A stretch of DNA of 22,742 nucleotides from Rhizobium sp. (lineage in GTDB: Bacteria > Pseudomonadota > Alphaproteobacteria > Rhizobiales > Rhizobiaceae). Location of the stretch: NCBI GenBank assembly GCA_003527225.1, contig DPXQ01000075.1, positions 1 through 22,742 on the forward strand, written 5' to 3'. The translations under genes were made by a program, and so were the position numbers. Under the pieces are notes generated by a model. It did no database searches and was not told the DNA's origin. It saw only the letters and a list, made by a program, of their open reading frames with translations. How positions within the stretch are numbered: the stretch's first letter is position 1; the number at the start of each line of letters is the position of its first letter. Of this stretch, positions 15,364 to 22,742 are shown piece by piece.

Positions 15364-15986
15364 GATATTCCCGCGAACGCATTGCCCTTGATCGCGTGCC
15401 CGCCTTTGCCGGGGCAAGACGCCTCCTGTCCGGCCTGACGGATATCCTGAAGCGCCTGAAGGAGGATCGGGCAGGCATGGGAGCGGTGGAATTCGCGCTG
15501 CTCGTGCCGATGCTGATCGTGGTTTACCTGGCGTCCTTCGAGCTGACGATGGGCTTGAGCGTCAACAAGAAGGTGAGCAGCGCGGCGAGCACCGTCGCCG
15601 ACCTGGTGACCCGGCAAAAGAATGTCGACAAGGCTTCCCTCGCCGCCATGGGAGACGTCGCCAAAGCGATCTTCGTGCCTTACGGAACGAGCGGTCTCAG
15701 CCTCAAGATCACAGGGATCAAGATCGACGCGACCAGCAAGTCGACCGTCGCCTGGTCATGGGCAAATAACGGAGTTGCCCCCTATGCCGCGGGCAATGCG
15801 ATCGGTGTTCCCAGCAGCATGGTATTGCCGGATACGTTCCTGGTTCATGCGGAGCTCAGCGTGCCGCACGAACTGCTGATGTATCTGCCGAACTTTTCCG
15901 GCAGTCAGATCAAGTACATCACGCTCGCCAAGGACTTCTATTTCCGTCAACGTATCGGCGCCGAGATCGCCTGCGCCGACTGCTGA
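15360..15986 (+). CDS. TadE/TadF-like pseudopilin, second copy
   Basis: The protein has 208 residues. After a basic N-region of about 38 residues comes G39-MGAV-E44F45 and a membrane helix (about 44-66; FALLVPMLIVVYLASFELTM), then a periplasmic domain with VSSAASTVADLVTRQ, typical of TadE/TadG proteins. The C-terminus ends with a cysteine pair (IACADC). I chose the GTG at 15360-15362, which overlaps the previous stop as GTGA and has GAGG 7 nt upstream; the frame is open much further upstream but only as overlap of the first pseudopilin gene. Like its neighbour, it is a likely CpaA substrate and minor pilus component. No large von Willebrand-domain TadG is encoded in this window. Confidence 0.82.
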   Translation: MRYSRERIALDRVPAFAGARRLLSGLTDILKRLKEDRAGMGAVEFALLVPMLIVVYLASFELTMGLSVNKKVSSAASTVADLVTRQKNVDKASLAAMGDVAKAIFVPYGTSGLSLKITGIKIDATSKSTVAWSWANNGVAPYAAGNAIGVPSSMVLPDTFLVHAELSVPHELLMYLPNFSGSQIKYITLAKDFYFRQRIGAEIACADC

Positions 15987-16103
15987 GCAGCGGTTGCCGG
16001 GGCGAATTGCCAAGCCGGTTCGGAGGCGTTATGGATGCGCCTGAGGCGACCGGGGGAGTATCGGCCCGGGTTTGACGCCGGTGCTGACGGTTTCAGGTGA
16101 AAC
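15987..16103 (+). other. Gap between pilus and deo genes
   Basis: These 117 bp separate the second pseudopilin from deoB. A small hairpin (AGGCG/CGCCT, about 16024-16042) has no T-run after it, so I see no intrinsic terminator. AGGTG just before the deoB ATG is the ribosome site. No clear promoter is visible, so read-through from the pilus genes remains possible. Confidence 0.4.
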
Positions 16104-17324
16104 ATGGCTCGTGCTTTTCTTTTCGTACTGGATTCCTTCGGGATCGGCGGCGCGCCCGATGCGAGGGACTATGGCGACGACGGATCCAATACGCTCGGTC
16201 ACATTGCCGAATTCTGCGCGGCCGGCGCCGGCGACCGCAAGGGCCTGCGTTCGGGACCGCTTTCCCTTCCCAACATGTCGGCACTCGGGCTGGTCGCGAT
16301 CGCGAAACTGGCCAGCGGGCGCCAACCAGCCGGCATGCCTGCTCCCGAGCGGGTCTTCGGGCTGCATGGGGCGGCAAGCGAGACCTCCCGAGGCAAGGAC
16401 ACCCCTTCCGGCCACTGGGAGATGGCCGGGACACCGGTGATGTTCGACTGGGGTTATTTTCCCGCCGAGGGCGACGCCTTTTCGCCGGAACTGGTGGAGG
16501 CCATCTGCGCGGAGGCCGAACTCCCCGGTATCCTCGGCAATTGCCATGCATCGGGCACCGAAATCATCGCCAAGCTCGGGGAAGAGCACATAAGAACCGG
16601 AAAGCCGATCTGCTACACCTCTTCCGACTCGGTCTTCCAGATCGCCGCGCACGAGACCCATTTCGGGCTCGAACGACTGCTCGCCCTCTGCCAGATCGTA
16701 CGCAAGCTCGTCGACCCGCTGAATATCGGCAGAGTGATCGCCAGGCCTTTCGTCGGCGAGACGTCCTCGACCTTCGTGCGCACCGGCAACCGGCGGGATT
16801 TCTCCGTTCTCCCGCCTGAACCGACACTTCTCGACCGGCTCGTCGAAGCCGGGCGCAAGGTGCATGCCGTCGGCAAGATCGGAGACATCTTCGCGCATCA
16901 GGGCGTCACGCGCGTCATCAAGGCCAATGGCAACATGGCGCTGATGGATGTCACGCTGAACACCATGGACGAGGCGGTGGACGGCGACCTCGTCTTCACC
17001 AATTTCGTCGACTTCGACATGCTTTACGGCCACAGGCGCGATGTCCCAGGCTATGCCGCGGCACTCGAGGCATTCGACCGGCGCCTTCCGGAAGTCCACC
17101 GCAAGCTGAAGCCCGGCGACATGGTGCTCCTGACCGCCGATCATGGCTGCGACCCGACCTGGCGGGGAACGGACCATACGCGCGAGCGCGTCCCGATCAT
17201 GGCTTTCGGGCCGGGAATCAAGGCGCGCGCCGTCGGCGTGCGCAGCACCTATGCCGACATCGGCGAAACGATCGCCGCCCATCTCGGCATACCGGCGGGG
17301 CGGCACGGGCGGAGTTTCCTTTGA
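16104..17324 (+). CDS. deoB: Phosphopentomutase
   Basis: The protein has 406 residues, normal for DeoB. It converts (deoxy)ribose-1-phosphate to (deoxy)ribose-5-phosphate in the cytoplasm. Metal and catalytic residues of the alkaline-phosphatase-like fold are all present: Asp10 in [13 protein letters not shown], phospho-acceptor Thr100 in [13 protein letters not shown], Asp305 and His310 in [10 protein letters not shown], Asp346 and His347 in [10 protein letters not shown], and His358 in [10 protein letters not shown]. They align one-to-one with the Bacillus cereus enzyme's ligands. It feeds DeoC, encoded on the opposite strand nearby, and accepts sugar phosphates from DeoA and PunA. Its stop overlaps the add start (TTGA). 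I see no oddities. Confidence 0.97.
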   Translation: MARAFLFVLDSFGIGGAPDARDYGDDGSNTLGHIAEFCAAGAGDRKGLRSGPLSLPNMSALGLVAIAKLASGRQPAGMPAPERVFGLHGAASETSRGKDTPSGHWEMAGTPVMFDWGYFPAEGDAFSPELVEAICAEAELPGILGNCHASGTEIIAKLGEEHIRTGKPICYTSSDSVFQIAAHETHFGLERLLALCQIVRKLVDPLNIGRVIARPFVGETSSTFVRTGNRRDFSVLPPEPTLLDRLVEAGRKVHAVGKIGDIFAHQGVTRVIKANGNMALMDVTLNTMDEAVDGDLVFTNFVDFDMLYGHRRDVPGYAAALEAFDRRLPEVHRKLKPGDMVLLTADHGCDPTWRGTDHTRERVPIMAFGPGIKARAVGVRSTYADIGETIAAHLGIPAGRHGRSFL

Positions 17325-18289
17325 CGCGACATCTGAAGAAAGCCGAGTTGCACTGCCATGTGGAGGGTGCCGCTCCCCCCTCCCTTGCGCTGAAACAGGC
17401 CGAGAAATACGGTATCGACACCAGCGGATTCATCCGCAACGGGATCTATGTCTGGGAGGATTTCACCAGTTTCATAGCCTGCTATGATGCCGTGGCCGCG
17501 GTTTTCCGCACGGCGGAGGACTACGCTCTCCTGGCCGAAACATATCTGCTGGAGCTGGCTGCCGCCAATACGATCTATAGCGAGCTGTTCATCTCTCCGG
17601 ACCATGGCGAAGCCGTCGGCATGGCGGCCGAGGATTATATCGAAGGCCTCGCGGCCGGAATCGTTTCCGCACGGGAGAAGACCGGCATCGAATGCCGCAT
17701 GGTGATCATCGGCGAGCGGCATCTCGGGCCTGAAAACGTTCTTCGCCGCGCCAGGTTTGCGGCAAAACTCGACCATCCGCTGGTGACGGGCTTCAACATG
17801 GCCGGCGAGGAGCGAATGGGGCGGGTCGCCGATTACGCGCCGGCCTTCGACATCGTGCGCGAGGCAGGGCTGGGCATCACGATCCATGCGGGCGAGCTTT
17901 GCGGCGCCTTCAGCGTCGCCGACGCGCTCGACCTCGTCAAACCGTCGCGGATCGGCCATGGCGTGCGCGCAATAGAAGACCGCTATCTGGTGAACCGTCT
18001 TGCCGATCTCGGGACGGTTCTCGAGGTCTGTCCCGGATCCAACATCGCGCTCAAGGTATTCCCGGACTACCGGAGCCATCCGCTGAGGCAACTCGTGGAG
18101 GCGGGTGTGCGGGTGACGCTCAATTCCGACGACCCCCCGTTCTTCCACACCTCGCTTGCCCAGGAATACGAGACCGCTTCCAGGGTGATGGGTTTTTCCG
18201 ACGACGAGATCAACGCCATGACGCGCACGGCCATCGAGGCCGCTTTCGTCGACGAGGAGACGCGCCAGGCATTGCTTGCCCGGCTTTGA
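17321..18289 (+). CDS. add: Adenosine/adenine deaminase family enzyme
   Basis: The protein has 322 residues in the amidohydrolase fold. Zinc ligands and catalytic residues are His11 and His13 (ELHCHVEG), His189 and Glu192 (IHAGEL), His213 (RIGHG), and Asp270/Asp271 (LNSDDP). Adenosine deaminase turns adenosine into inosine, which PunA can then split. Two features are mixed: Glu15 in HxHxEG replaces the Asp that in adenosine deaminases contacts the ribose, as in adenine deaminases, whereas RIGHG is adenosine-deaminase-like. The start is TTG at 17321-17323, overlapping the deoB stop (TTGA) with GGAG about 6 nt upstream; no better ATG fits before the His motif. The salvage context suits either substrate. 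The symbol add follows usual rhizobial naming. Confidence 0.85.
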   Translation: MTRHLKKAELHCHVEGAAPPSLALKQAEKYGIDTSGFIRNGIYVWEDFTSFIACYDAVAAVFRTAEDYALLAETYLLELAAANTIYSELFISPDHGEAVGMAAEDYIEGLAAGIVSAREKTGIECRMVIIGERHLGPENVLRRARFAAKLDHPLVTGFNMAGEERMGRVADYAPAFDIVREAGLGITIHAGELCGAFSVADALDLVKPSRIGHGVRAIEDRYLVNRLADLGTVLEVCPGSNIALKVFPDYRSHPLRQLVEAGVRVTLNSDDPPFFHTSLAQEYETASRVMGFSDDEINAMTRTAIEAAFVDEETRQALLARL

Positions 18290-18396
18290 TACGCGTGGCT
18301 GGGGATGACGCCGCAAAATGGCGCGCCACTCTTGCAGCGGCCCGGCGGAACGTGGAAAAACATCCATATGAAAGAACAATGACGGAAGGCAGAACA

Positions 18397-19026
18397 ATGG
18401 ACGGCGTCAAAGTCATCGACCATCCGCTGGTGCAGCACAAGCTGACCATCATGCGCCGCAAGGAAACGTCGACGGGAAGCTTCCGCCGATTGCTGCGCGA
18501 AATCGCGACGCTGCTCTGCTACGAGGTGACGCGCGATCTGGAACTGAAGATGGAGACGATCGAAACGCCGCTGACCGAGATGCAGTCGCCGGTGCTCGAA
18601 GGCAAGAAGCTGGTCTTCGCATCGATTCTCAGGGCAGGAAACGGCCTGCTGGAAGGCATGCTCGAACTGGTGCCGTCGGCGCGCGTCGCCCATATCGGGG
18701 TCTACCGCGACCATGAGACGCTGCTGCCGGTCGAATACTACTTCAAGGCGCCGGAAGACATCGCCGAACGGCTGATCATCGTCGTCGATCCGATGCTGGC
18801 GACCGGCAACTCCTCGATTGCGGCCATCGACAAGCTGAAGGAGCGCGGCGCCCACAATATCCGCTTCCTCTGCCTGCTGGCCGCGCCGGAAGGCCTCAAG
18901 CACTTCCGCGAAGCCCATCCCGACGTGCCGGTATTCACGGCGGCGATCGACAGCCATCTCAACGAGAAGGGCTATATCGTTCCGGGCCTCGGCGATGCGG
19001 GTGACCGCATGTACGGCACGAAGTAA
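18397..19026 (+). CDS. upp: Uracil phosphoribosyltransferase
   Basis: The protein has 209 residues, the usual Upp length. It makes UMP from uracil and PRPP. The PRPP-binding loop is [12 protein letters not shown] (129-140) and the uracil-binding segment is [12 protein letters not shown] (193-204); [14 protein letters not shown] (74-87) is also characteristic. The ATG at 18397 is chosen for length and for GGAAGG 7 nt upstream. An in-frame ATG at 18379 would add six residues. A four-codon reading frame (18368-18382) ends over that earlier ATG and is probably chance. It lies 107 bp after add and closes the plus-strand salvage operon, followed by a strong terminator. Confidence 0.97.
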   Translation: MDGVKVIDHPLVQHKLTIMRRKETSTGSFRRLLREIATLLCYEVTRDLELKMETIETPLTEMQSPVLEGKKLVFASILRAGNGLLEGMLELVPSARVAHIGVYRDHETLLPVEYYFKAPEDIAERLIIVVDPMLATGNSSIAAIDKLKERGAHNIRFLCLLAAPEGLKHFREAHPDVPVFTAAIDSHLNEKGYIVPGLGDAGDRMYGTK

Positions 19027-19058
19027 TTCGCCAAGGCTTAACCATCAGATCAGTTTGC

Positions 19059-19083
19059 GGCCTCCGGACCCGGTCCGGAGGCC
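19059..19083 (+). terminator. Intrinsic terminator after upp
   Basis: A perfect 11-bp stem, GGCCTCCGGAC/GTCCGGAGGCC, with a 3-nt loop is followed by ATCTTTCT. It starts 32 bp past the upp stop. The T-run is short, but the stem is very stable. Confidence 0.85.
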
Positions 19084-19179
19084 ATCTTTCTGCGTGTATT
19101 AGCCAGTTTTTCAGCAAGTCAGGCGATGACTTGGACCTCGGCTTCTGAAGTCCCCGTGTCCCGAGAAAGGGATGGCCCC

Positions 19180-19695
19180 ATGCTGATGCGCAGCCTCACA
19201 TTCGTATTCCTTTCCAGCCTTGTCGCCCTGCAGATGTCGTCGGCCTTCGACGCCTTTCAAGAGGACCTTCCCAAGAGTGGACAAGCCAGCGGATTGTCAG
19301 TCCCGGCAAGCACGGCGCCGCCGCCCGGTGTCTCGGTTCTGAAAGCCGATGCACAGGGGCATTATCGCGCAATCTTCAAGATCAACGGCAAGCCGGTCAT
19401 GGGCATGGTCGATACCGGTGCCTCGCTCGTCGCAATCAACGAGAGCACCGCGCGCCGGCTCGGCTACGGCGCGGTCTCGCTCGATTTCAGGTTTTCGGTC
19501 ACCACTGCCAACGGGAAAACAGAAGCCGCCCTTGTCAGGCTGAAGCGGGTGGAGATCGGCTCGATCAGGATCGACGACGTCGATGCCTTCGTCATGCGTG
19601 ACAAGGCACTCTCCGACACCCTGATCGGCATGAGTTTTCTCAAGCGCCTGAGCGGCTACTCCGCTGAAAAGCAAGCCCTCACGATGACCCGCTGA
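19180..19695 (+). CDS. Retropepsin-like clan AA aspartic protease, secreted or membrane-anchored
   Basis: The protein has 171 residues. A hydrophobic N-terminal segment (about 5-22) is a signal peptide or membrane anchor, followed by a Pro/Ser-rich linker (about 31-52) and one retropepsin-type domain. The catalytic motif is MVDTGAS (76-82, Asp78), and LIGMSFLKRL (148-157) matches the family's conserved C-terminal segment. With one Asp-Thr-Gly per chain, it must dimerise to be active. This resembles the proteobacterial TIGR02281-type proteins, whose substrates are unknown. The ATG at 19180 is chosen because it sits directly before the membrane segment with AAGGGA upstream; the frame is open back to 19126. 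Its stop is only 2 bp from the convergent deoA stop. Confidence 0.85.
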   Translation: MLMRSLTFVFLSSLVALQMSSAFDAFQEDLPKSGQASGLSVPASTAPPPGVSVLKADAQGHYRAIFKINGKPVMGMVDTGASLVAINESTARRLGYGAVSLDFRFSVTTANGKTEAALVRLKRVEIGSIRIDDVDAFVMRDKALSDTLIGMSFLKRLSGYSAEKQALTMTR

Positions 19696-19697
19696 GG

Positions 19698-21005
19698 CTA
19701 TATCCGCTTGATGATCACCGGGCGCGATATCGGCTCGGACGGCGCGATCGCATAGCTTGCCGAAACCGTTTGGGCGGCACGCTCGCCGCTCTCCTTGTCG
19801 GCGGCATGGACGGTTGCGATCATGTCTCTCTTCGACACACGGGTTCCGAGCGGCAGGAAGCCGCTCAGCCCGACCCGATGGTCGATCTGATCGGAAGGTT
19901 TCTGGCGACCACCGCCGAGTGCCACGACGGCCATGCCCAGCGCGCGGGTATCGCAGCCGGCAAGCCAACCGTCGCTGGCGGCAAGGACCGGGATCTCGAC
20001 CTTGGCGGCGGGCAGATACTGATCTGGGCGCTCGATGAAATCGGATGGACCGCCAAGCGTATGGACCATCCGGCTGAAAACCTCGGCGGCCTTGCCCGAC
20101 GTCAACGCGCCGCGGCATTGCGCCTCCGCGGCATCACGGTCGTGGACCAGCCCGGAATTGACCAGCATTTCCGCCGCGAGCGCCAGGGTCACGATTTCGA
20201 GCCGTGTTCCTGCCTTCCGACCGGTGAGGAAATCGACGCAGTTGCGCACCTCGATGGCATTGCCCGCGCAGTCTGCAAGCGGCTCGTTCATGTCGGTCAG
20301 GAGCGCCGACGTCTTGAGGCCGGCGCCATTGGCAACCGTGACGAGGGAACGCGCGAGTTCTTCCGCTTCGTCGAGGCTCGTCATGAAAGCGCCGTTTCCG
20401 ACCTTGACGTCGAGCACGAGCGTCTGAAGCCCGGCAGCCAGTTTTTTCGACAGAATGGAAGCGGTGATCAGCGGAACCGACTCGACCGTGGCGGTGACGT
20501 CACGAATGGCATAGAGCCGTTTGTCGGCGGGCGCGAGATCGCCGGTCTGGCCAATAATGGCGCATCCGGCTTCCTCCACCGCCCGGCGGAATGTCGCTGC
20601 ATCCGGCATGACATTGTAGCCGCGAATGGATTGCAGCTTGTCGAGTGTTCCGCCCGTATGCCCAAGCCCACGGCCCGAGATCATCGGCACCGCAAGCCCG
20701 CAGGCGGCGGCGATCGGCGCCAGCATCAAGGAGACATTGTCTCCGACACCGCCGGTCGAATGCTTGTCGGCGATCGGCCTGTCGATGCCCGTCCAGGACA
20801 GGACCTCCCCGGAGTCGCGCATGGCAAGGGTCAGGGCGACGATCTCCTCAGGCGCCATGCCCTTGAAGAAGACGGCCATGGCGAAGGCCGCGACCTGCCC
20901 CTCGGATATCGTCTCGTTGTTCAGGCCGACAATGAATTCGGAGATTTCGGCAGCGGTCAGCACCGCACCGTCACGCTTGCGCCTGATGATTTCCTGGGGG
21001 AGCAT
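19698..21005 (-). CDS. deoA: Thymidine phosphorylase
   Basis: The protein has 435 residues, typical of DeoA. It converts thymidine (and deoxyuridine) plus phosphate to the base and deoxyribose-1-phosphate. The phosphate loop is KHSTGGVGD (81-89) and the family signature is [15 protein letters not shown] (110-124). Pyrimidine-binding residues align with E. coli: Arg168 in YAIRDVT, Ser183 and Lys187 in TASILSKK. The C-terminal domain includes [12 protein letters not shown]. The ATG at 21003-21005 follows the deoC stop by 3 bp. It is the last gene of the minus-strand cdd-punA-deoC-deoA operon, and its stop nearly touches that of the aspartic protease gene, leaving no room for a terminator between them. 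Confidence 0.96.
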   Translation of the reverse strand: MLPQEIIRRKRDGAVLTAAEISEFIVGLNNETISEGQVAAFAMAVFFKGMAPEEIVALTLAMRDSGEVLSWTGIDRPIADKHSTGGVGDNVSLMLAPIAAACGLAVPMISGRGLGHTGGTLDKLQSIRGYNVMPDAATFRRAVEEAGCAIIGQTGDLAPADKRLYAIRDVTATVESVPLITASILSKKLAAGLQTLVLDVKVGNGAFMTSLDEAEELARSLVTVANGAGLKTSALLTDMNEPLADCAGNAIEVRNCVDFLTGRKAGTRLEIVTLALAAEMLVNSGLVHDRDAAEAQCRGALTSGKAAEVFSRMVHTLGGPSDFIERPDQYLPAAKVEIPVLAASDGWLAGCDTRALGMAVVALGGGRQKPSDQIDHRVGLSGFLPLGTRVSKRDMIATVHAADKESGERAAQTVSASYAIAPSEPISRPVIIKRI

Positions 21006-21008
21006 CGA

Positions 21009-21782
21009 TCAATATCCCGTATTCGCGGCGAGGGGTTTTCCGTCACCGAGGACCGAAAGGATGTCATCCAGGAGGCCGGATGCGCCGAAACGGAAGGTCG
21101 ACGGCATGACCCAGTCGTCGCCCATGATGGTGCCGGCATGGCGCAGGTAAAGGGCGGCGTCGGCTACGCTCGATACGCCGCCCGCGGGCTTGAAGCCGAC
21201 CTTACGGCGGCTATCGCGAATGGCCAGCAGCATGATGTCGGCAGCCTCGAGTGTTGCATTGACGGCCACCTTGCCGGTCGAAGTCTTGATGAAATCGGCG
21301 CCAGCGGCAATCGCCAGTTCGGATGCCCGCCTGATCAGCCCGGCGTCCTTCAACTCGCCAGTCTCCAGAATCCCCTTCAGGAGCACCGGCGCGGGGCAAG
21401 CCGTCCGGACAGCCGTTACCATCTCCGTCACAGCCGCCTCGTCGCCCGCCATCAAGGCACGGTAGGGTATGACGAGATCGATCTCGTCTGCGCCATCGGC
21501 AATCGCCTTCGCGGTCTCCCCGACCACATTTGCGACATCGGCTTCACCCGAGGGAAAATTGACCACGGTCGCGATCTTCACCAGGCTGGCGGATCCGAGG
21601 ATACTCCGAGCCTGCGCCACGAAGCGCGGCCAGATGCAGATTGCCGCCGTGTGGCCATAAGGGGTCCGCGCGCGGGCGCACAGAGCTTCAATTGCCGCCG
21701 GCGTGCAATCATCCTTGAGGTTGGTCAGGTCCAGAAGCGTCAACGCGACGGCTGCGGTCGCCCGCAATTCATGATTTTCCAA
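21009..21782 (-). CDS. deoC: Deoxyribose-phosphate aldolase
   Basis: The protein has 257 residues. It cleaves deoxyribose-5-phosphate to glyceraldehyde-3-phosphate and acetaldehyde. The key residues match the E. coli enzyme: Asp102 in EIDLVIPY, Schiff-base Lys166 in DFIKTSTGK, and Lys198 in VGFKPAGGV. VLLKGILETGEL (133-144) is also typical. The start is TTG at 21780-21782, lying 14 bp inside the end of punA, with GGAGG 8 nt upstream; no ATG fits better before the conserved LLDLTNLKDD. The rare start codon and overlap suggest translation coupled to punA. Confidence 0.95.
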   Translation of the reverse strand: MENHELRATAAVALTLLDLTNLKDDCTPAAIEALCARARTPYGHTAAICIWPRFVAQARSILGSASLVKIATVVNFPSGEADVANVVGETAKAIADGADEIDLVIPYRALMAGDEAAVTEMVTAVRTACPAPVLLKGILETGELKDAGLIRRASELAIAAGADFIKTSTGKVAVNATLEAADIMLLAIRDSRRKVGFKPAGGVSSVADAALYLRHAGTIMGDDWVMPSTFRFGASGLLDDILSVLGDGKPLAANTGY

Positions 21783-22584
21783 GGTCCGTTCCTCCGCCCG
21801 AGATCATCGTCTTCAGGATGGCGGCAAGCCGCTTCCCACCGATGGGCGCCATGTCCTTGGTTTCCTCATGACTGAGTTCGGCGCCCGTCATGCCTGCACC
21901 ATAATTGGTGATAACCGACGCGGCGGCAACACGCAGCCCAAAAAAGCGTGCAAGGATAACTTCCGGCACCGTCGACATGCCGACGGCATCGGCGCCAAGG
22001 AGCCGCGCCATGCGGATTTCGGCCGGCGTTTCGAAGCTCGGGCCGGAAAACCACATATAGACGCCGCTGGCGAGCGGAATGCCCGCGGCATCGGCCGCAT
22101 GCCGCATCGCTTCGGCGAGTTCGGCATCATAGGCCGCCGTCATTCCGACGAAACGGCTGTCGCTCTCCTCCCCGATCAGCGGGTTCAGCCCGGAGAAATT
22201 GATATGGTCGGAAATCCGCATGACCGAGCCGGGTGGCAGATCCTCGCGCAACGATCCGGCGGAATTGGTAAGGATCAGTGATTGCACGCCAAGGCCCTTC
22301 AGGACCTCGATCGGCAGGCGCATGGCATTGGCGTCGCCCTTCTCGTAGTAGTGGATCCGTCCGGCGAGCATGATGACCGGCTCGCGCCCGAGATAGCCGG
22401 CGACGAGTTCGCCGGCATGGCCGGAAACGGCAGAGACCGGAAAGCCTGGCAGGTCGCCATAGGAAATGCGAACGGCATCGGTGACTTCATCGACGAGAGA
22501 CCCAAGCCCGGAGCCAAGGACAATGCCATAGCGCGGCATCAGGCCATTCAATCCTTCGACCAGCAGGTCGATCACATCCCTCAT
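21769..22584 (-). CDS. punA: Purine nucleoside phosphorylase, trimeric class
   Basis: The protein has 271 residues, typical of the trimeric (human-type) class. It splits inosine and guanosine or their deoxy forms with phosphate. The residues are those expected: VLGSGLG (22-28) and SGHAG (54-58) bind phosphate, then GRIHYYE (75-81) with Arg76 and His78, TNSAGS (106-111), Glu189 in FETPAEIRM, MSTVPE (203-208), and Asn227 in VITNYGAGM. The Glu/Asn pair points to 6-oxopurines (inosine/guanosine) rather than adenosine, so adenosine would first need a deaminase such as the nearby add product. The ATG at 22582-22584 overlaps the cdd stop (ATGA), and its own 3' end overlaps deoC. Confidence 0.95.
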   Translation of the reverse strand: MRDVIDLLVEGLNGLMPRYGIVLGSGLGSLVDEVTDAVRISYGDLPGFPVSAVSGHAGELVAGYLGREPVIMLAGRIHYYEKGDANAMRLPIEVLKGLGVQSLILTNSAGSLREDLPPGSVMRISDHINFSGLNPLIGEESDSRFVGMTAAYDAELAEAMRHAADAAGIPLASGVYMWFSGPSFETPAEIRMARLLGADAVGMSTVPEVILARFFGLRVAAASVITNYGAGMTGAELSHEETKDMAPIGGKRLAAILKTMISGGGTDLGKS

Positions 22585-22742
22585 CCGAGAATCTCCGTCT
22601 TGAAGGCGAAGGGCAGCAGTTCACTGATGGTCATGGACTTCTGCACGCCGACCTCGTCGCACAGGTAGATGCGGGTCTCAGCCGTCGCGAACTCGGCGAT
22701 CTTCTGCCGGCAGCCGCCGCAGGGCGGGCAAAGCGGCAGCTT
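22581..22742 (-). CDS. cdd: Cytidine deaminase, C-terminal 53 residues (cut by window edge)
   Basis: Only the C-terminal part is in the window; the start lies beyond 22742. Residues visible include PLCPPCGGCRQKIAEF, carrying the second half of the zinc-binding motif (PCxxC), and SMTISELLPFAF, typical of the small tetrameric class. The first zinc ligand and catalytic Glu (HAE) must lie outside. The enzyme deaminates cytidine and deoxycytidine to uridine forms. Its stop overlaps the punA start as ATGA, placing it upstream in the same operon. Confidence 0.93.
   Translation of the reverse strand, partial: KLPLCPPCGGCRQKIAEFATAETRIYLCDEVGVQKSMTISELLPFAFKTEILG

Noticed and set aside
16029..17306. 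Long minus-strand frame opposite deoB
   Set aside because: deoB has every catalytic residue; the antisense product is unrecognisable.
18368..18382. Four-codon leader peptide before upp
   Set aside because: No ribosome site and no attenuator-like hairpins; probably chance.
17899..18396. Upstream extension of upp into add
   Set aside because: Upp is normally 209 residues, and the ATG at 18397 gives exactly that with a good ribosome site.
19770..21875. Very long open frame (about 700 codons) on the plus strand opposite deoA, deoC and part of punA
   Set aside because: It is antisense to three motif-complete genes, has low-complexity Arg/Gly/His/Asp-rich content and no recognisable domain; such frames are common in high-GC DNA.
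1..22742. CRISPR arrays, insertion sequences, phage genes, tRNA or rRNA
   Set aside because: No regularly spaced repeats, transposase or integrase motifs, or cloverleaf-like sequences were seen on reading both strands.

Overview
The window looks like chromosomal DNA from an alphaproteobacterium, most likely family Rhizobiaceae (Rhizobium, Agrobacterium or Sinorhizobium relatives). The evidence is high GC content, the cpaA-F/tadBC pilus gene order with a very short Flp pilin, a rhizobial-type CpaD, and the cdd-punA-deoC-deoA and deoB-add-upp nucleoside salvage clusters. All identifications come from reading protein motifs, not from database searches. I saw no tRNA, rRNA, CRISPR array, transposase or prophage gene.

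Layout. (1) 141-2859, minus strand: an M17 leucyl-aminopeptidase-family enzyme, a small MarR-like winged-helix protein and a leaderless NlpC/P60 peptidase, which suggests intracellular breakdown of cell-wall peptides. (2) 3004-3825, plus: a TPR lipoprotein resembling TadD. (3) 3855-4499, minus: a LysE/RhtB exporter. (4) 4645-13651, minus: the Tad (tight adherence, Flp pilus) machine, in transcription order pilin, cpaA, cpaB, cpaC, cpaD, cpaE, cpaF, tadB, tadC. The pilin has its own intrinsic terminator. (5) 13652-14188: a 537-bp divergent control region. (6) 14189-15986, plus: a free-standing pilus/secretin N-domain protein and two TadE-like pseudopilins. (7) 16104-19026, plus: deoB, add, upp, closed by a strong intrinsic terminator. 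(8) 19180-19695, plus: a membrane-anchored or secreted retropepsin-like aspartic protease. (9) 19698 to the window end, minus: cdd (3' end only), punA, deoC, deoA.

How the parts work together. CpaA processes the pilin, and probably the pseudopilins. CpaF powers assembly on the TadB/TadC inner-membrane platform, CpaE positions the machine, and CpaC with CpaD and the TPR lipoprotein forms the outer-membrane channel. The salvage genes deaminate cytidine and adenine nucleosides, split nucleosides to free bases plus (deoxy)ribose-1-phosphate, and send the sugar through DeoB and DeoC to glyceraldehyde-3-phosphate and acetaldehyde. Upp recovers uracil. Most of these genes sit in tightly packed operons with 3-34 bp gaps or 4-14 bp overlaps.

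I found no wholly new system. The points most worth a second look are the orphan secretin-N-domain protein with a cysteine pair beside two pseudopilins, the deaminase with Glu where adenosine deaminases usually have Asp, the reversed TadD separated from tadC by an exporter, and the aspartic protease whose stop lies 2 bp from the convergent deoA stop.
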